This document shows, piece by piece, positions 24,165-34,771 of a DNA stretch of 64,000 bases. A model generated the notes under the pieces. The model saw nothing but the letters and a program-made list of their open reading frames with translations. It was not told the DNA's origin and did no database searches. This stretch comes from Scolanthus callimorphus (lineage: Eukaryota; Cnidaria; Anthozoa; Actiniaria; Edwardsiidae). Within the stretch, counting starts at the first letter, position 1. Every line of letters begins with the position of its first letter. The position numbers were made by a program, and so were the translations under genes. The DNA lies in NCBI GenBank assembly GCA_033964015.1, contig CM066925.1, positions 3,733,199 through 3,797,198 of the forward strand, written 5' to 3'.

Positions 24165-24372
24165 ACCTGGAATATTCACCTGGAATATTTTTATTTAGTT
24201 TACTTTCAGTTTTTACTTTCATTATTTCCCACTAGTGTTCTTATATTCACTTCCCACTATTTGACCGTTATTTTTCAGCCAAACAATAGTGGGAAGTGAA
24301 TATAAGAACACTAGTGGGAAATAATGAAAGTAAAAACTGAAAGTAAACTAAATAATAATATTCCAGGTCGGT
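24165..24372. repeat. Large hairpin built from the neighbouring minisatellite motif
   Basis: About 24183-24275 (AATATTTTTATTTAGTTTAC ... CACTTCCCACTATT) is the reverse complement of about 24286-24370 (AATAGTGGGAAGTGAATATA ... AATAATAATATTCC), with a loop of about ten bases. The arms contain CACTAGTGGGAA, the array motif. Confidence 0.9.
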
Positions 24373-25607
24373 CGGTTGCGGGAAGGGGGGACTCCATTGA
24401 TTTTTGGGAACGGGAGTGCCTCCGGGGTGCCGCCGAGGCCCCTTTTGAGCCCCTGATATGAGGGAGTGCCCCGTGTGGTCGGGGGTCCCAATTTTGATAA
24501 AATCATAGAACGGGGTATCTTTTCTGTTGAAAATCGTTTTCAGAACGGGGTCGAGTCGCAGCATACCCACCTTACATCAAGTGAGTACCCCCATACCACA
24601 AACTCCCACCCCCGCGCCGTAATAAAGTCCACACATGGCAATTCAGACAATTGCAATCGCATACTAAACAAAAGAATTTCGATGTCATCATGTACTACGG
24701 CATAATATAAAATAAAATTATGGGTATTTAGTCCCCCAGGGGGACAACAGCTGACAAACTCCCCCAACCATGGGTTATCCTACTTGATTTGTATATTTTC
24801 TCTGATTATTATTATTTTGCTCACTTTTGATACTCCTAGATCCCTCACTTATTGCTCGCTTGACTGAGTTAATCTTTTACACTGACACAACAGGGCCCTA
24901 GCAAGCCTCCAAAAACTGGGAAGCACGACATATAAAAAATCTCAAGGCAGTTTTTAATGAAAGTTGAAACTCTTTTGCGCCCAGCATAAAAATTATGTTA
25001 TGAATGTTATGCAGGCGCGTGTGCTCCAAGGTCCAAGCCAGATGCACTTTTTTTTACTTCAATTAGTCATGCAAAAGTGTAGCAACTTGAAATGTTTCAT
25101 TTAGCAATTATGTCTCAGTCTGTCAACTTTGCGTCTGCTTATTCGTGGCTGTTGCAGCTAGTTTGAACTAATTAAATATGACATCAATTTGAATATATGA
25201 GGGTTAAAAAGCTATTTTACTAATGATCAATAATGTCACGCAAAGCTAAGTCACGTTGTCCTAATAGCCGAAGAATAGACCATTGCGTGCTTAATAAGCA
25301 AATAATTTTATTTTAATCTATTTTCTGATGAAAAGGCAAAGCTACGAAATTTTCAAACAAATTTGAGCAAGAAAATTTGAATATTTCTTGTCAAGCGCGC
25401 TCAACACACATGTTAATTAATTCAAAACTTCGTGAAAATGGCTCTGACGTTTCGCGCTCGCCACAAGTAAATATTTTCCGTTCACCGGTAATTTTTGAAG
25501 CTATTTGCAGTATGCAAATTGCTTCTTAGTCGTCACCCTCGGACGGTGTATGTATCCATTTCCGGTTCAATAGATGGTTCTCCATGAAGTTCACCGTTAG
25601 TATAACT
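24373..25607. other. Gene-free stretch with repeat fragments
   Basis: No gene is supported. 24373-24600 is G/C-rich sequence related to 6866-7040. 25425-25500 (TTCAAAACTTCGTGAAAATG) is the inverted partner of 21170-21240. Confidence 0.45.
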
Positions 25608-25986
25608 AACAACCCTCCCCTCCCTGCTTATTAGTTATTAGTGCTTGTTTCATGTGTGTGCTGCAGTGTGTTTGGAATAGGACCCTTTCCAGTTGACTTT
25701 TATGACTTTGCAACAGACAGGGGGGAGTGGCGGTTGCGTGGCGGCTGCCACTGATTTTACTGCTTTTCAAGTCCAGGCAACGACCTTTGAACCCTTGATC
25801 ATACGCCCCCCTGGCTACTTTTGACATCAACTCTCCCCTCCTCGGTATATCTCCCCACCCCTCCCCACCTCATGGTTGATTACTAATAGCCAACTGGCAA
25901 CCCATCCAACTACTAACCTCGCCGGAACGCCTTAACTTCAAGAGATTCGGCGAGTCACGCGCTAACCAACTGCGCCACGGGGACTT
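25608..25986 (-). mobile_element. Probable tRNA-derived SINE-like copy
   Basis: Reading the minus strand from 25986, CCCCGTGGCGCAGTTGGTTA and GCGCGTGACTC match the 5' half and A box of a eukaryotic tRNA. The downstream B box is degraded (GCGAGGTTAGTAG) and no acceptor stem closes, so this is not a tRNA gene. The 3' limit is uncertain. Confidence 0.5.
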
Positions 25987-26575
25987 TGATGACGTAAGCA
26001 CTAGTAAAAAAGTAGATATATAGCTGTCCCAGCTCTTCGTGTCACGCAAGTTCACTGTGTTTTGAGACTCGTGTTCACTTTCCTCAAGGCGAAAATCGAG
26101 GCTGTTATTCATCCAACATCGTTGTTTAGATGCTAATGGATTTGCCAATGAGTCGATGTATTCTCCAAACTCGAGAAAAGCTTTGAGCTTTGAGAAAAGC
26201 TTTGAGTCTCAACGATAACTGTCCTTACTGTCTCTCGCAGTAGCCAACTTCACTTTGCGGCTTCTTTACAATAATTTGAAGTTATTAAAGCTCACTGAAG
26301 TGTTGAAAATGTAAGAATTCGCACAATATTCGACATTACTCACACAACGGTGGGATAGAAATCACCCAACTTCTGCCCTCTCAGAAACTTGCTTGGGGCT
26401 TCGTTGGCGTGATCGGACTTCGCACAGTTCGCAAGGCAATCGATCAATTCGGTCTTTGTGAATCGCAAATTTATTTATTTATTTTTGCAATTGTTTTGCA
26501 GTTTTAAGTGGCTTGCTTTCTTATGTTGATTCAATAATGCTAGAAAAAAAATTGAAGGGAGAAAAAGAAAAAAAT
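25987..26575. other. Gene-free stretch
   Basis: Only a short direct repeat (GAGAAAAGCTTTGAG, about 26170-26205) was noted. Confidence 0.4.
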
Positions 26576-26660
26576 TGCCGATAACGGGAGTCGAACCTCG
26601 GTCGACCCGGTTTGATTTGTTTTCCCCGGCCCTCTGCAGATTGAGCTATTCGCCACTTCT
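26576..26660 (-). pseudogene. tRNA-like pseudogene or SINE head
   Basis: The minus strand contains GGCGAATAGCTCAATCTGCA (A-box-like) and GAGGTTCGACTCCCGTTATC (B-box-like) at near-normal spacing. The candidate acceptor halves (TGGCGAA and TATCGGC) do not pair and the T stem is imperfect, so it is not a functional tRNA. Confidence 0.55.
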
Positions 26661-26696
26661 CAACGGGTGGATGGCTCGGACCGAGATATAAAGGAA

Positions 26697-27211
26697 ATTA
26701 GTATAAACCAACTAATGGTCTATTACAAATCCTGCATTCTGATTGGCTGAGCTACTAATGGTCTATTAGTGATAGACCGTACCTGGCAAAACCACCACCT
26801 TTCTTTGCAAGAAAACTTGATTTTTTCAACATAAAATTATCGAATTCATTACCAAACCGACCAACTAGTTGGTTTATACTAAAGCAATTAGACCTCTCGT
26901 CCTCATGTGCTATGATATCAATAGACCATTCTGCCTTGGGCCTCATGGTCTATTCATCATAGCCTCCTCCGCAGGCGTCTCGTTGTGTTTTGAAACACCT
27001 ATTTCGAGCCTTCTTCGACGCGCTTGGTTGGACTTCCGGTGGTGTGATCGTGAAAGGGCCGTGAAAGGGTTTGAACTCGTTCTCAGGTTCCGCTCTGCCA
27101 AAACCGCCAACGAAGCGATGCAAAACGATGCAAAGCACACGGAAATCACACGGAGATGCCTGCGGAGGAGGCTATATTCATCATAGCACATTCGGCCTCG
27201 AGGTCTAATTG
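26697..27211. repeat. Inverted-repeat element, copy 2, with two nested insertions
   Basis: Matches 16490-16722 (CTACTAATGGTCTATTAGTG, AGTTGGTTTATACTAAA, GACCTCTCGTCCTCATGTGC). It is interrupted by 26960-27174. Its right end is split at AATTG by 27212-27375, after which the expected GTTAAATA follows. Confidence 0.8.
26960..27174. mobile_element. 215-bp Mutator-like MITE with 9-bp TSD
   Basis: The termini TAGCCTCCTCCGCAGGC and GCCTGCGGAGGAGGCTA are exact inverted repeats, flanked by TATTCATCA at 26951-26959 and 27175-27183. Nine-base duplications are characteristic of Mutator-like elements. The ORFs through it are by-products. Confidence 0.88.
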
Positions 27212-27375
27212 CAGTGGCGTAGCCAGGAATTTCTGAAGGAGGGGGGAGGGCGGATAGTGAAAACATGGGACGAAAATGTTCAAATTTCCTCCAACAAATA
27301 CAGTAAATGTATGGGAAATCTCCCGAGAAAGGGGGGGCGCCCCCCCCCCCCCCTGGCCCCCTGGCTACGCCCCTG
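27212..27375. mobile_element. 164-bp hAT-like MITE with 5-bp TSD
   Basis: The ends CAGTGGCGTAGCCAGG and CCTGGCTACGCCCCTG are imperfect inverted repeats, flanked by AATTG at 27207-27211 and 27376-27380. The uninterrupted site TCTAATTGTTAAATA survives near 16700-16720, giving an internal empty-site control. Confidence 0.9.
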
Positions 27376-27386
27376 AATTGTTAAAT

Positions 27387-27930
27387 ACAGTCGAAGCTCT
27401 GTGCGACCGCTCTCGTAAGCGACCAGCTCCCATAACGACCATTTTCCCGAAACCCCGTTTGAAATGTCGCATAAACTCTGTTACTTCAAGCTCTCGTAAG
27501 CGACCGCCTTATCGATGCGACCAGCTCCGTTAGCGACCACAATTTCAAATCACCAACAGAGATTTTTATTTGTTTTTAAGCTCTCGTAAGCGACCACAGT
27601 ACTTTTTTGTCTTTAAAACATCAGTCATCACCTCATAAATATCTAAACTGATACAAGCTGCACCGATGAAATGCTATTTTCTATGTACATATTTGCGGTT
27701 GTCTATTCTTAATTAAAGTCGGGAATTAAATCAAACTATTTTAAGCATTAGAATCACATGATATTTTTTAGATTTATTGTACTAAGCTCTCGTAAGCGAC
27801 CAATACCTATTGTTCAAGTAGGAAGCCGCTTGGTGGTCGCTTACGAGAGCCGTTCTCGTAAGCGACCAGCTCCGTTAACGACCGCATTTTTCCGTTCCCG
27901 AGGTGGTCGCTTACGAGAGCTTCGACTGTA
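27387..27930. mobile_element. GTAAGCGACC inverted-repeat element, complete copy
   Basis: The termini TACAGTCGAAGCTCT and AGAGCTTCGACTGTA are exact inverted repeats. The interior repeats GCTCTCGTAAGCGACC at least six times in both orientations. No protein is encoded. 1495-1592 is a fragment of the same family. Confidence 0.85.
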
Positions 27931-28049
27931 GACCGAAGTACGTATACAGAAGCGTAACCAGGAATTTTGGTTGGAGGGGGGAGTACAATGTCTCATGGCA
28001 ATCGCAAATAGCTTCCCGTTCGCGTTAGCGGACCTATGTTTTTTATATG

Positions 28050-28505
28050 ATAGAAATTAAAGGTAAGCGACTTCAGAAAATCAATTTTATCGAAAAATAA
28101 TGCACATCAGTGGGAATATAGGCCCTTGAATTTAGGGTAAAATTCGAATGAAAAGGTATTCGATTTGAGTGGGGTATTGTGCCTCAAAATTGACAAAGCT
28201 AATTGAGAAGACGAACTTTTATTTGTCAGTAAACTGGATAACATACTTTACGAGATAGAAAAATCAGCTTGAAAATATTTAATTTGCTAGCTTTGCGGGG
28301 CCGATAAATCTTCGCGAAATTTGTCGATTTCGAGGCTTGCTCTGGGCCCTGTCTGGGCGAAATCACGCATGACTCAATTTCTCGAAAAAAAAAACAAATT
28401 TCTCAAAACTTTTAAAACTATTTTCGATAATAGTCCCATATAGGGATTCTTTTCATGAAATAAAATGGAGGTCAATTTTTTCAAGCTGTCGGACGATGTT
28501 TGATA
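28050..28505 (-). repeat. Dispersed repeat C, copy 2
   Basis: Reverse complement of 20688-21145, about 90% alike by eye (for example GGGCCCTGTCTGGGCGAAAT, TAATGCACATCAGTGGGAAT). Confidence 0.85.
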
Positions 28506-30034
28506 ATTACATAGTCCAGTCAATCTATGATTTTCATATCAAGAAAGTGCTGTCGTTTTTATGGCAAATCCGCGCGGGTTGCCTGTGGTGTTCAAAACGT
28601 GACTCAGGCCCCTCGGCGGGGGGTAAACAAAATGGCGATCAAGAGAAGGATGTTTCTCGAGTATTTGCAAGTTTTGGTCATTTTTCCTGCTTTTTTCGCT
28701 AAGATATGAGGAAAAGTACTTACAGACCTTCCAAATAAGGTAAGGGGGAATTTCCTAATAAGGAAGTTTTGCAACGTCGGCAAAACGACAGCTTTTGGCG
28801 AAATTTTCTTGATATGCAGTCAAAATAATTGCAAAAGAATTTGTTTCACTGCGAAATGAACGCTTTAAGGGACCTTAGTAACCTACTAAAAATCCCCAAA
28901 AATCCCATCGGTGGAACATCCTGAAATTTAGCAATAAAAATATCAAGCATTTACTACAGGGTACCCACGTTGAGAAAAAAGCAAAACGATGGTGGAAGTC
29001 TATTTTGAACGTGCCTTTTACGCATTTTTATGTGTATTATGTTTAAACAAAGTTCATTAGCATGGATAATATAGTTTTTCGTTGATTTTTATGAAAATTG
29101 CTATTTTGACGTACCACAGGGTACCCATCTTGATAATTCACCATTTCTCCTTGTTGGGGTTTCCTTTGGGTAGGGAGTGTAGAACTGTTTAGTTAATTAA
29201 TAAAAGAAACTAGGGACATATAAAGAATTTATTAACAGTCTTAGAACGTACTTGGTTTGTTTTTATCAGTTCCAACCACTTCGTAAACTTGTGTTGCTTT
29301 GAGATGTAAATATAAACCTAACCAGCTTCAAATTCAAAATTTTTCTGGCTTACTCGTCACCATCCTTGAGGGCCCTCGAGGTCGGGACTCGCTGAATTCA
29401 TTCCCTTTGGGCAGACAAAATGACCCCAACAAACGGAGCATTGCTGCTGATACATGCCAAACGGGCTCGGAGCAGTCCTACCAAGTCGAATGGCAACGGG
29501 AACCAACATCCAGTTGCTTTTGCTTCTCCCTCTGTTGGCAGTATCACTGCTTACGTGAAAAGGCCTAACAATTCACTAGTGAAACGGTAACTAACATTTG
29601 ACTACTAGTTACCAGCTACCGACTTTACGTTTGAGTAGACTTTGATATTGTGTTGAGGCGTTTTGGCATTTCCTTTGCGCTGATTTTCCAAATTAGACAA
29701 GTCCTATAGAACAATGTTGTGCTGTGATCAGCCCTTTTATGCACAGTTCAGTGGATAAAAGTCTTTACACCCTCTGTCGCTGTTACTCGAATTTGCGCTC
29801 AGTTCAAGAGAGGAAAAAATATATGTATTATCACAATTATTGGGTGGCTTCCCTCTGGCGTGCTTAACAGTAACCCGTGGACTCCTGACGTATGACCAGA
29901 GGTGAGTCCCATCATCGATGCAGCAAATGTCAAGGACGCGCTAGGTCTGGTGACCGTCTGGTGACCATTTATGGCGAATGGTGAACAGATGCCGCACCTG
30001 TGCAAAGCTAAAACCAGAGCTGAGGGAGCACCGT
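28506..30034. other. Gene-free stretch
   Basis: No supported gene. A 56-codon ORF at 29420-29590 (ATG to TAA) has moderately protein-like composition but no splice sites, promoter or recognised family, so it is only mentioned. ACAGGGTACCCA recurs near 28957 and 29116, and again near 45008. Confidence 0.4.
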
Positions 30035-30960
30035 ATCGGTAATCATACGACTTCGAGCTCAATTTGGATTAATTGAGTAATTGTACGGTCCGGTCCGTAC
30101 ACTTCGTTTGACTGAGGCATTATCCATCTACCTCATATAATAGAAGAATTTCATATTCAAAACCATTTCTTACATTCATGTTGTACTATCGCATCCAGAG
30201 AAGTGAACACTCTATGGGGTATGAGAAAATAGTTGATCTTCACGAGACGCTTGTAAATCTTATAGAAAACTTGAAGCGGAAAAATGACTATTTTCTCGTT
30301 TTCCTTTTTTGGATCAGTATAGGGTCTTAAAATAAAACGATTACGAGCTGAAGGGAAGAGCAGCGAACTACAATTCCGACTCCGCTTGCCGCTATTCGAC
30401 CATAAGGGAAATGGGTTGATATTGATACTGGAGAGGGAAATCGAAAATGGGTTGATATTGATAAGAATCCAAATCAGGAGAGAGTCCTGTATGAAAGACA
30501 CCTTGAGACAATCATTATCTACCAGATCAGGTCCCAGATCTTTGGGAAGTTACGGGATTTCCGACTTAGGAGTAGACCCCGATGGGGCGGCAGCAGAAAC
30601 AAACAAACAAAAACTTGCAAACATGGATTTATGGGTAGAGGTACAATCTTAGAAGGCTTCGCTCCAGTTTATCCCATTACATATAAAATAATCTATTTCT
30701 TTTTGTAATATAAGATTAGAGATAAGGAATTGGCAAGAAAGCATTTTTAGTTTAAGTATTAGAGGGGTAGTAACACCTAAGACGCCTCAACTTATAGGGA
30801 CAATACGGTAAATTTTTTGTATCTCAGGGCGATCGGTTGTACGTGAGAGAGGTGATCAGAAGGACCAAACTAGCGCATCAGAATCGGGTGTTGAGCGGAC
30901 GCGAGCAGGGCAAATTGGACGCTAGCGAGGTTTCTGCCCGCTCATTGCTTAAAATTGCTC
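30035..30960 (+). repeat. Dispersed repeat B, copy 2 (uninterrupted)
   Basis: Continuous homologue of 18045-18269 plus 19207-19960, with shared blocks TGGGAAGTTACGGGATTTCC and AGGAGTAGACCCCGATGGGG. The short ORFs are not conserved between copies. Confidence 0.85.
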
Positions 30961-32290
30961 GAAATTCTAAACAATCTGTCTTTAAATAAATCATTAATTG
31001 GCTAATTAGGTCATGAATAATTATTGAGTATTTGAAGTACGCTATGACGTTTCAAAACATCTGACCGTGTTCAACAAAACCTGTGATTGTGACTCCCATG
31101 AGACTCCGATCGCAAAAAGTACGTTGTTTCAAGGTATAATGGAGGGACTAGCATGGAGGGAACTGCAGATTTGGATGTTTCTGGCATTTCTAAGCAGTAT
31201 TTTCGCTTTCTACTGAAACTGCTTCATTTTTAACTAAATCGGAGCGTGGAATTTTGCATCGTGTTGAACAGACAGAAGAACCAGAAGTTTTCCTGAGAAA
31301 CTAGCGCAATGTCCTGTTATCTTCAGCCTATTCTTGATTTGCAATCATTCCTTTGGGAATAAAATAACAAAAGCACGGCGGCCATTTTGGTGCCCTGAAT
31401 AAAAGGAGCAAATGAATTTGTTTTTGTTCTGCACCACCAACATGGCCGCCAGTGACGTCACATGCAAACCAAGAATTGACAAGAAATTAAGACCAGAATT
31501 CGGGATGTACAATGACTGGATTCATCTTCAGGTCAGTCTTAATTCACTGTACTTTTCATATCCTTTTCACAGATTAATTTCGGTGTATCTTTCGTGAACA
31601 AATGTTTCCCTTCCCTTTCGAATTTCAAACGTTGTTGGGAGAACGTTATTGAAGGTGGAAGGTCTTGTGCTGTCAAATGTAAGTTGTCAGTCTGCAGAAT
31701 AATCAACAACAGACCCACATAAGCTCCCAGAGGTGGCGTCCTTGGAAGAGCAATCATATACATCCTCAGTTTAAACAAAAAATATTCACCTATGTATCAA
31801 TGGCAAGATTCAGAATGGACTAGCAAGCTATGGCAAAAAGAAACAACTTATTAAGCAATGGTCTGTATAAGAACTAGACAAGCCAACAGCAATGCATGGT
31901 GCAATGCAATTATTTTCTATTGAAAATATAGGCAATTTCATTTTCTTAGACACAAAAATCAGGAAAATTACTATGATAGAAGAACTTTTCTGCAGATTAT
32001 TTAAGGAGACATTATCAACAACAACAATCTTTATTCGTTGTTGAAGCTTAAATGATTTACAATTTCAATTTATGAAAATGAGAAAAAAGAATAACTCACA
32101 AACAGGATATGCAAAAGACTTTGTATGTGGGGAACCACCCTTCCCTGGGGGAAACTAGTAGTAATGCATGTGTTTAGATTACGGTTTGTCAACGTCGTTT
32201 CCAAAAAATTTTGGCAACGAGATTCATTTTTGGCAACGGTAACGCTTGATTGACGTGACACGTGATTCAAACAACGCTATTTTAATTATT
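30961..32290. other. Gene-free stretch
   Basis: No gene is supported. 31735-31790 (CTTGGAAGAGCAATCATATA) is a diverged single arm of the element at 1622-1803. Confidence 0.4.
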
Positions 32291-32390
32291 CATAAACTAC
32301 AGTACGATAAAAGCCTAGCGCGTGTGTTTTCAGCACTCCTACTCAACGAAACATACAAATCGTTTTCAAAAAATTAAACTACACAAAACC

Positions 32391-32528
32391 ATGTCTAACC
32401 AACTGTTCCCGAGAGACATTGCGCGTGGTGCTGTAAAAGTTGGGGAAATGATAATCGATCTCACGAGATTCATTCTAGGAAACAGTTTGTATATAAGGAC
32501 GAATGACAAACAATTACCCTTGTTTTAG
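32391..32528 (+). CDS. Small ORF at the edge of the virus-like island
   Basis: A 45-residue ORF starts at an ATG in ACCATGTC context. Its centre (about residues 10-31) forms a likely amphipathic or hydrophobic helix containing the words AVKVGEM and IDLTRFILG. An A/T-rich GATAAAAG lies about 80 bases upstream. I do not recognise it. Its last codons and stop fall in a 90-bp direct duplication (32508-32650), so it may be a truncated piece of a longer gene. It is listed because it lies on the compact island that also carries the ATPase and acidic-protein genes. Confidence 0.25.
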   Translation: MSNQLFPRDIARGAVKVGEMIIDLTRFILGNSLYIRTNDKQLPLF

Positions 32529-32650
32529 GCGCTTTCTTTGGCTAAAAAAAGACGCACTAGGTCCTCTTTCTTTTCCACTCAAAAAGACAAATAATAACAA
32601 ACAATTACCCTTGTTTTAGGCGCTTTCTTTGGCTAAAAAAAAGACGCACA
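32508..32650. repeat. 90-bp direct duplication
   Basis: ACAAACAATTACCCTTGTTT and the following GGCGCTTTCTTTGGC occur at about 32508 and 32598, separated by a spacer rich in T and C. Confidence 0.85.
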
Positions 32651-32998
32651 GGTCATATTAATCAGAGTCTTTCGTGTCCTACCTGTCCTAGTGTCCTAAT
32701 TCGACGACCCTTATCTGAGTTCAGTATAGTAAAGTTTATTTCCACGTCTTACATATACAGCGAATATGATAAATAATGTTCCAGTCAAGCGTGTGTTAAT
32801 TAAGAAAGTTAATCCATGATGTTGGTCATTTTGTTTGTTTATAATAGACAGCGAGTTCTTTGTTTCTTTTTAGCGTCTTTTATTTAATAAGTAACTTTAC
32901 ATCACATACATTACAATAAGTTCGGGACCCTTTTTATACACACCGGTAAGCATATTGTTAGCCTAACACAGTCCATTTTTTGTTCTGTTTTGAAGCAA

Positions 32999-33328
32999 TT
33001 AGAAATCTACCTTTGCGTTCATTCTCGGCCACAGTAAATCAAACGAGTCACGGAGAACTTGTTTTACAGTAGGTTCATCAGGGTAGAGTCCAACAACTTT
33101 TGTAGCACCAGTTTTTGTGTGTTTTAGTTTGACAGGCCACCAGGTCTTTCCATTCCCTGCGTTGCAAGCAGATGTGCCAGGGAGAAGTTGATTGCGCGAG
33201 GACTTGAACATTTCGGCTATGTAGTAGCCGTCAGGAATAGTATTCATAGGTTTATTGTCAATCCGACAGCCTCTTGCCATACGTGCGGCGGTGCATCTGA
33301 CCAAACTATTGGTGGAATTGCGCAGCAC
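32999..33328 (-). CDS. Unidentified ORF downstream of the packaging-type ATPase
   Basis: An open frame of 109 codons on the same strand as the ATPase remnant, overlapping its 3' end in another frame. The C-terminal two-thirds (after about residue 25) has credible protein composition, with a WWPVKLKHTKTG stretch and a basic, aromatic character. The first 25 residues lie in sequence that also reads in the ATPase frame, so the true start may be an internal ATG or a frame continuous with an upstream ORF. A TTTATT at 32879-32884 gives a minus-strand AATAAA downstream. I do not recognise the product. By position it may be a second gene of the same element or its displaced C-terminus. Confidence 0.4.
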   Translation of the reverse strand: MLRNSTNSLVRCTAARMARGCRIDNKPMNTIPDGYYIAEMFKSSRNQLLPGTSACNAGNGKTWWPVKLKHTKTGATKVVGLYPDEPTVKQVLRDSFDLLWPRMNAKVDF

Positions 33329-34378
33329 GGCTCTGACCTCGCGCGCTTGTTTGGAGGTTGTTGAATCGTAGTAATGTGCGTCAACTGATTGTCAGATTGC
33401 TCGTCCTTTCCCATGGTACTGTTTACTATAGCATACACTTTACAACTACCAAAAATATCGGCCAGTACTTGCTTGTTTGCTGGGGTATCTGGTTTGTTAT
33501 CTACCAAGATGTAACCGTATGTTTCTTCTGTTTCTTGGAGATAAGCGTTCATAAAACGCTCCCGATTTTTATCAAACATACGTTCGGCTACAATCCCTAT
33601 TTGTCTCCGGTCGCCGGGACTTCGAAACAACGCTAAGTACTGGGCATTGCGACTAATGTCGGTAAACTATTGAACTTTCCTCTTGGGAACATGTTTTGTA
33701 ACAACAGAACCACACGTCTAGCGTTTCTGTGGCGACCCTGAGTAAACAGGCGAGCGACCAGTCCACTATCTGAAGCTTCCGTCATCAAGTCGTCCAGAAT
33801 AATAATGTTGTTATATTCGGGATTTATTTCATTGAGATCGTTGGAAAAGTCGGGAAGCCCTCGCTCGAAACGTCACCCAGAGATATCTTCATCTGATTAT
33901 ATATTTCTTGCCATTGATTATAATACCAATATATCTGCATTGTTTTCTTGTCTTCGTAAAAGATTCTGTCTTTTTCTAAGATCTGGCGCACAAAAAATGT
34001 TTTTCCACTTTGACTTGGGCCAACGACTAATAATGAGAACTTGTGACGAAATTTAAAAGCGGGATAAGGTTCCGTATTCAAGAATGGTGCTTCGCTCGAA
34101 CCAATTCGGCCTTGGTTCGCTGTTCCTCTTTTTCTGATACGAGAGAATTGCTTGACCGTTGAAGATGTAGCTTGTGGTGTAGCACGTGGCTTGACTGAAG
34201 CGGTGGATGGAAATGTAGTTGAGACAAGACAAGTCTGTGGAGGTGAAAATACCGCCATTTTGAGCCATCGTTTTCTCTCGCCCCCACAAATCTGACGAAC
34301 CTGTCGCAAGTGATCACCTAGATACAACACATTCGCCTTATTGCACACCGGGCAAATTCTCTTGTATTTGTAAGGCAT
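33244..34378 (-). pseudogene. Zinc-finger plus P-loop packaging-type ATPase, frameshifted
   Basis: The first open segment (34378-33824, 184 codons) begins with a Cys-x2-Cys zinc-finger half (residues about 9-12). Its expected distal His position reads Arg. A low-complexity linker follows, then a Walker A motif GPSQSGKT at about residue 118. Downstream, the same strand carries a hydrophobic strand ending in DD (Walker B-like, about 33800) and a final segment to 33244. At least two frame changes, near 33840 and 33680, separate these pieces, so no intact product is made. This order fits the FtsK/HerA-type DNA-packaging ATPases (A32-like) of Polinton/Maverick, adintovirus and related DNA viruses. 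The family call rests on motif order and spacing alone. It lies head-to-head with the acidic-protein gene at 34772. Confidence 0.6.
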
Positions 34379-34457
34379 CTTGCTCCAATAAGGTCCTGAC
34401 CAAAATGAGGCATGATGTCAACTTTTTTGAACATTTTATAGTTTGCTTAATCATGTC

Positions 34458-34640
34458 GATCCCAGGCCGATGTGGGGCCGATCCCAGGCCGATGTGGGGC
34501 CGATCCCAGGACGATGTGGGGCCGATCCCAGGCCGATGTGGGGCAGATCCCAGGACGATGTGGGGCCGATTCCAGGACGATGTGAGGCCGATGTGGGGCC
34601 GATTCCAGGACGATGTTGGGCCGATATCGGGACGATTTTA
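34458..34640. repeat. 22-bp tandem array between divergent genes
   Basis: About eight units of GATCCCAGGMCGATGTGGGG followed by CC, degenerating to the right (GATTCCAGGACGATGT, GATATCGGGACGAT). It fills the gap between the ATPase start (34378) and the acidic-gene promoter (34700). Confidence 0.95.
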
Positions 34641-34699
34641 AGACGGTTCAGGCGGAACCGTAAACATGGAATACCTTGGTAACCACCCTTTCTAGAAAA

Positions 34700-34709
34700 T
34701 ATATAAAAG
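34700..34709 (+). promoter_or_regulatory. TATA box of the acidic-protein gene
   Basis: TATATAAAAG is a consensus-quality TATA box 72 bases upstream of the ATG at 34772. Transcription would be expected to start near 34730. Confidence 0.7.
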
Positions 34710-34771
34710 GGAGATGCACAGCTAGGTTAGGCACATTTTATCTTTGACACTCAGGGGTGTACGTTAGAGAT

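Noticed and set aside
26576..26660. A functional tRNA gene on the minus strand
   Set aside because: A- and B-box-like words are present but acceptor and T stems do not pair.
31412..31597. A possible first coding exon starting ATGGCCGCC with a GTCAGT donor
   Set aside because: The ATGGCCGCCAGTGACGTCAC start resembles repeat-type sequence (ATGGCGG and GACGTCA words recur elsewhere in the window), and no downstream exon was found.
34405..34682. Two 78-79-codon ORFs rich in DVGPIPGRCGAD
   Set aside because: They are translations of the 22-bp array.
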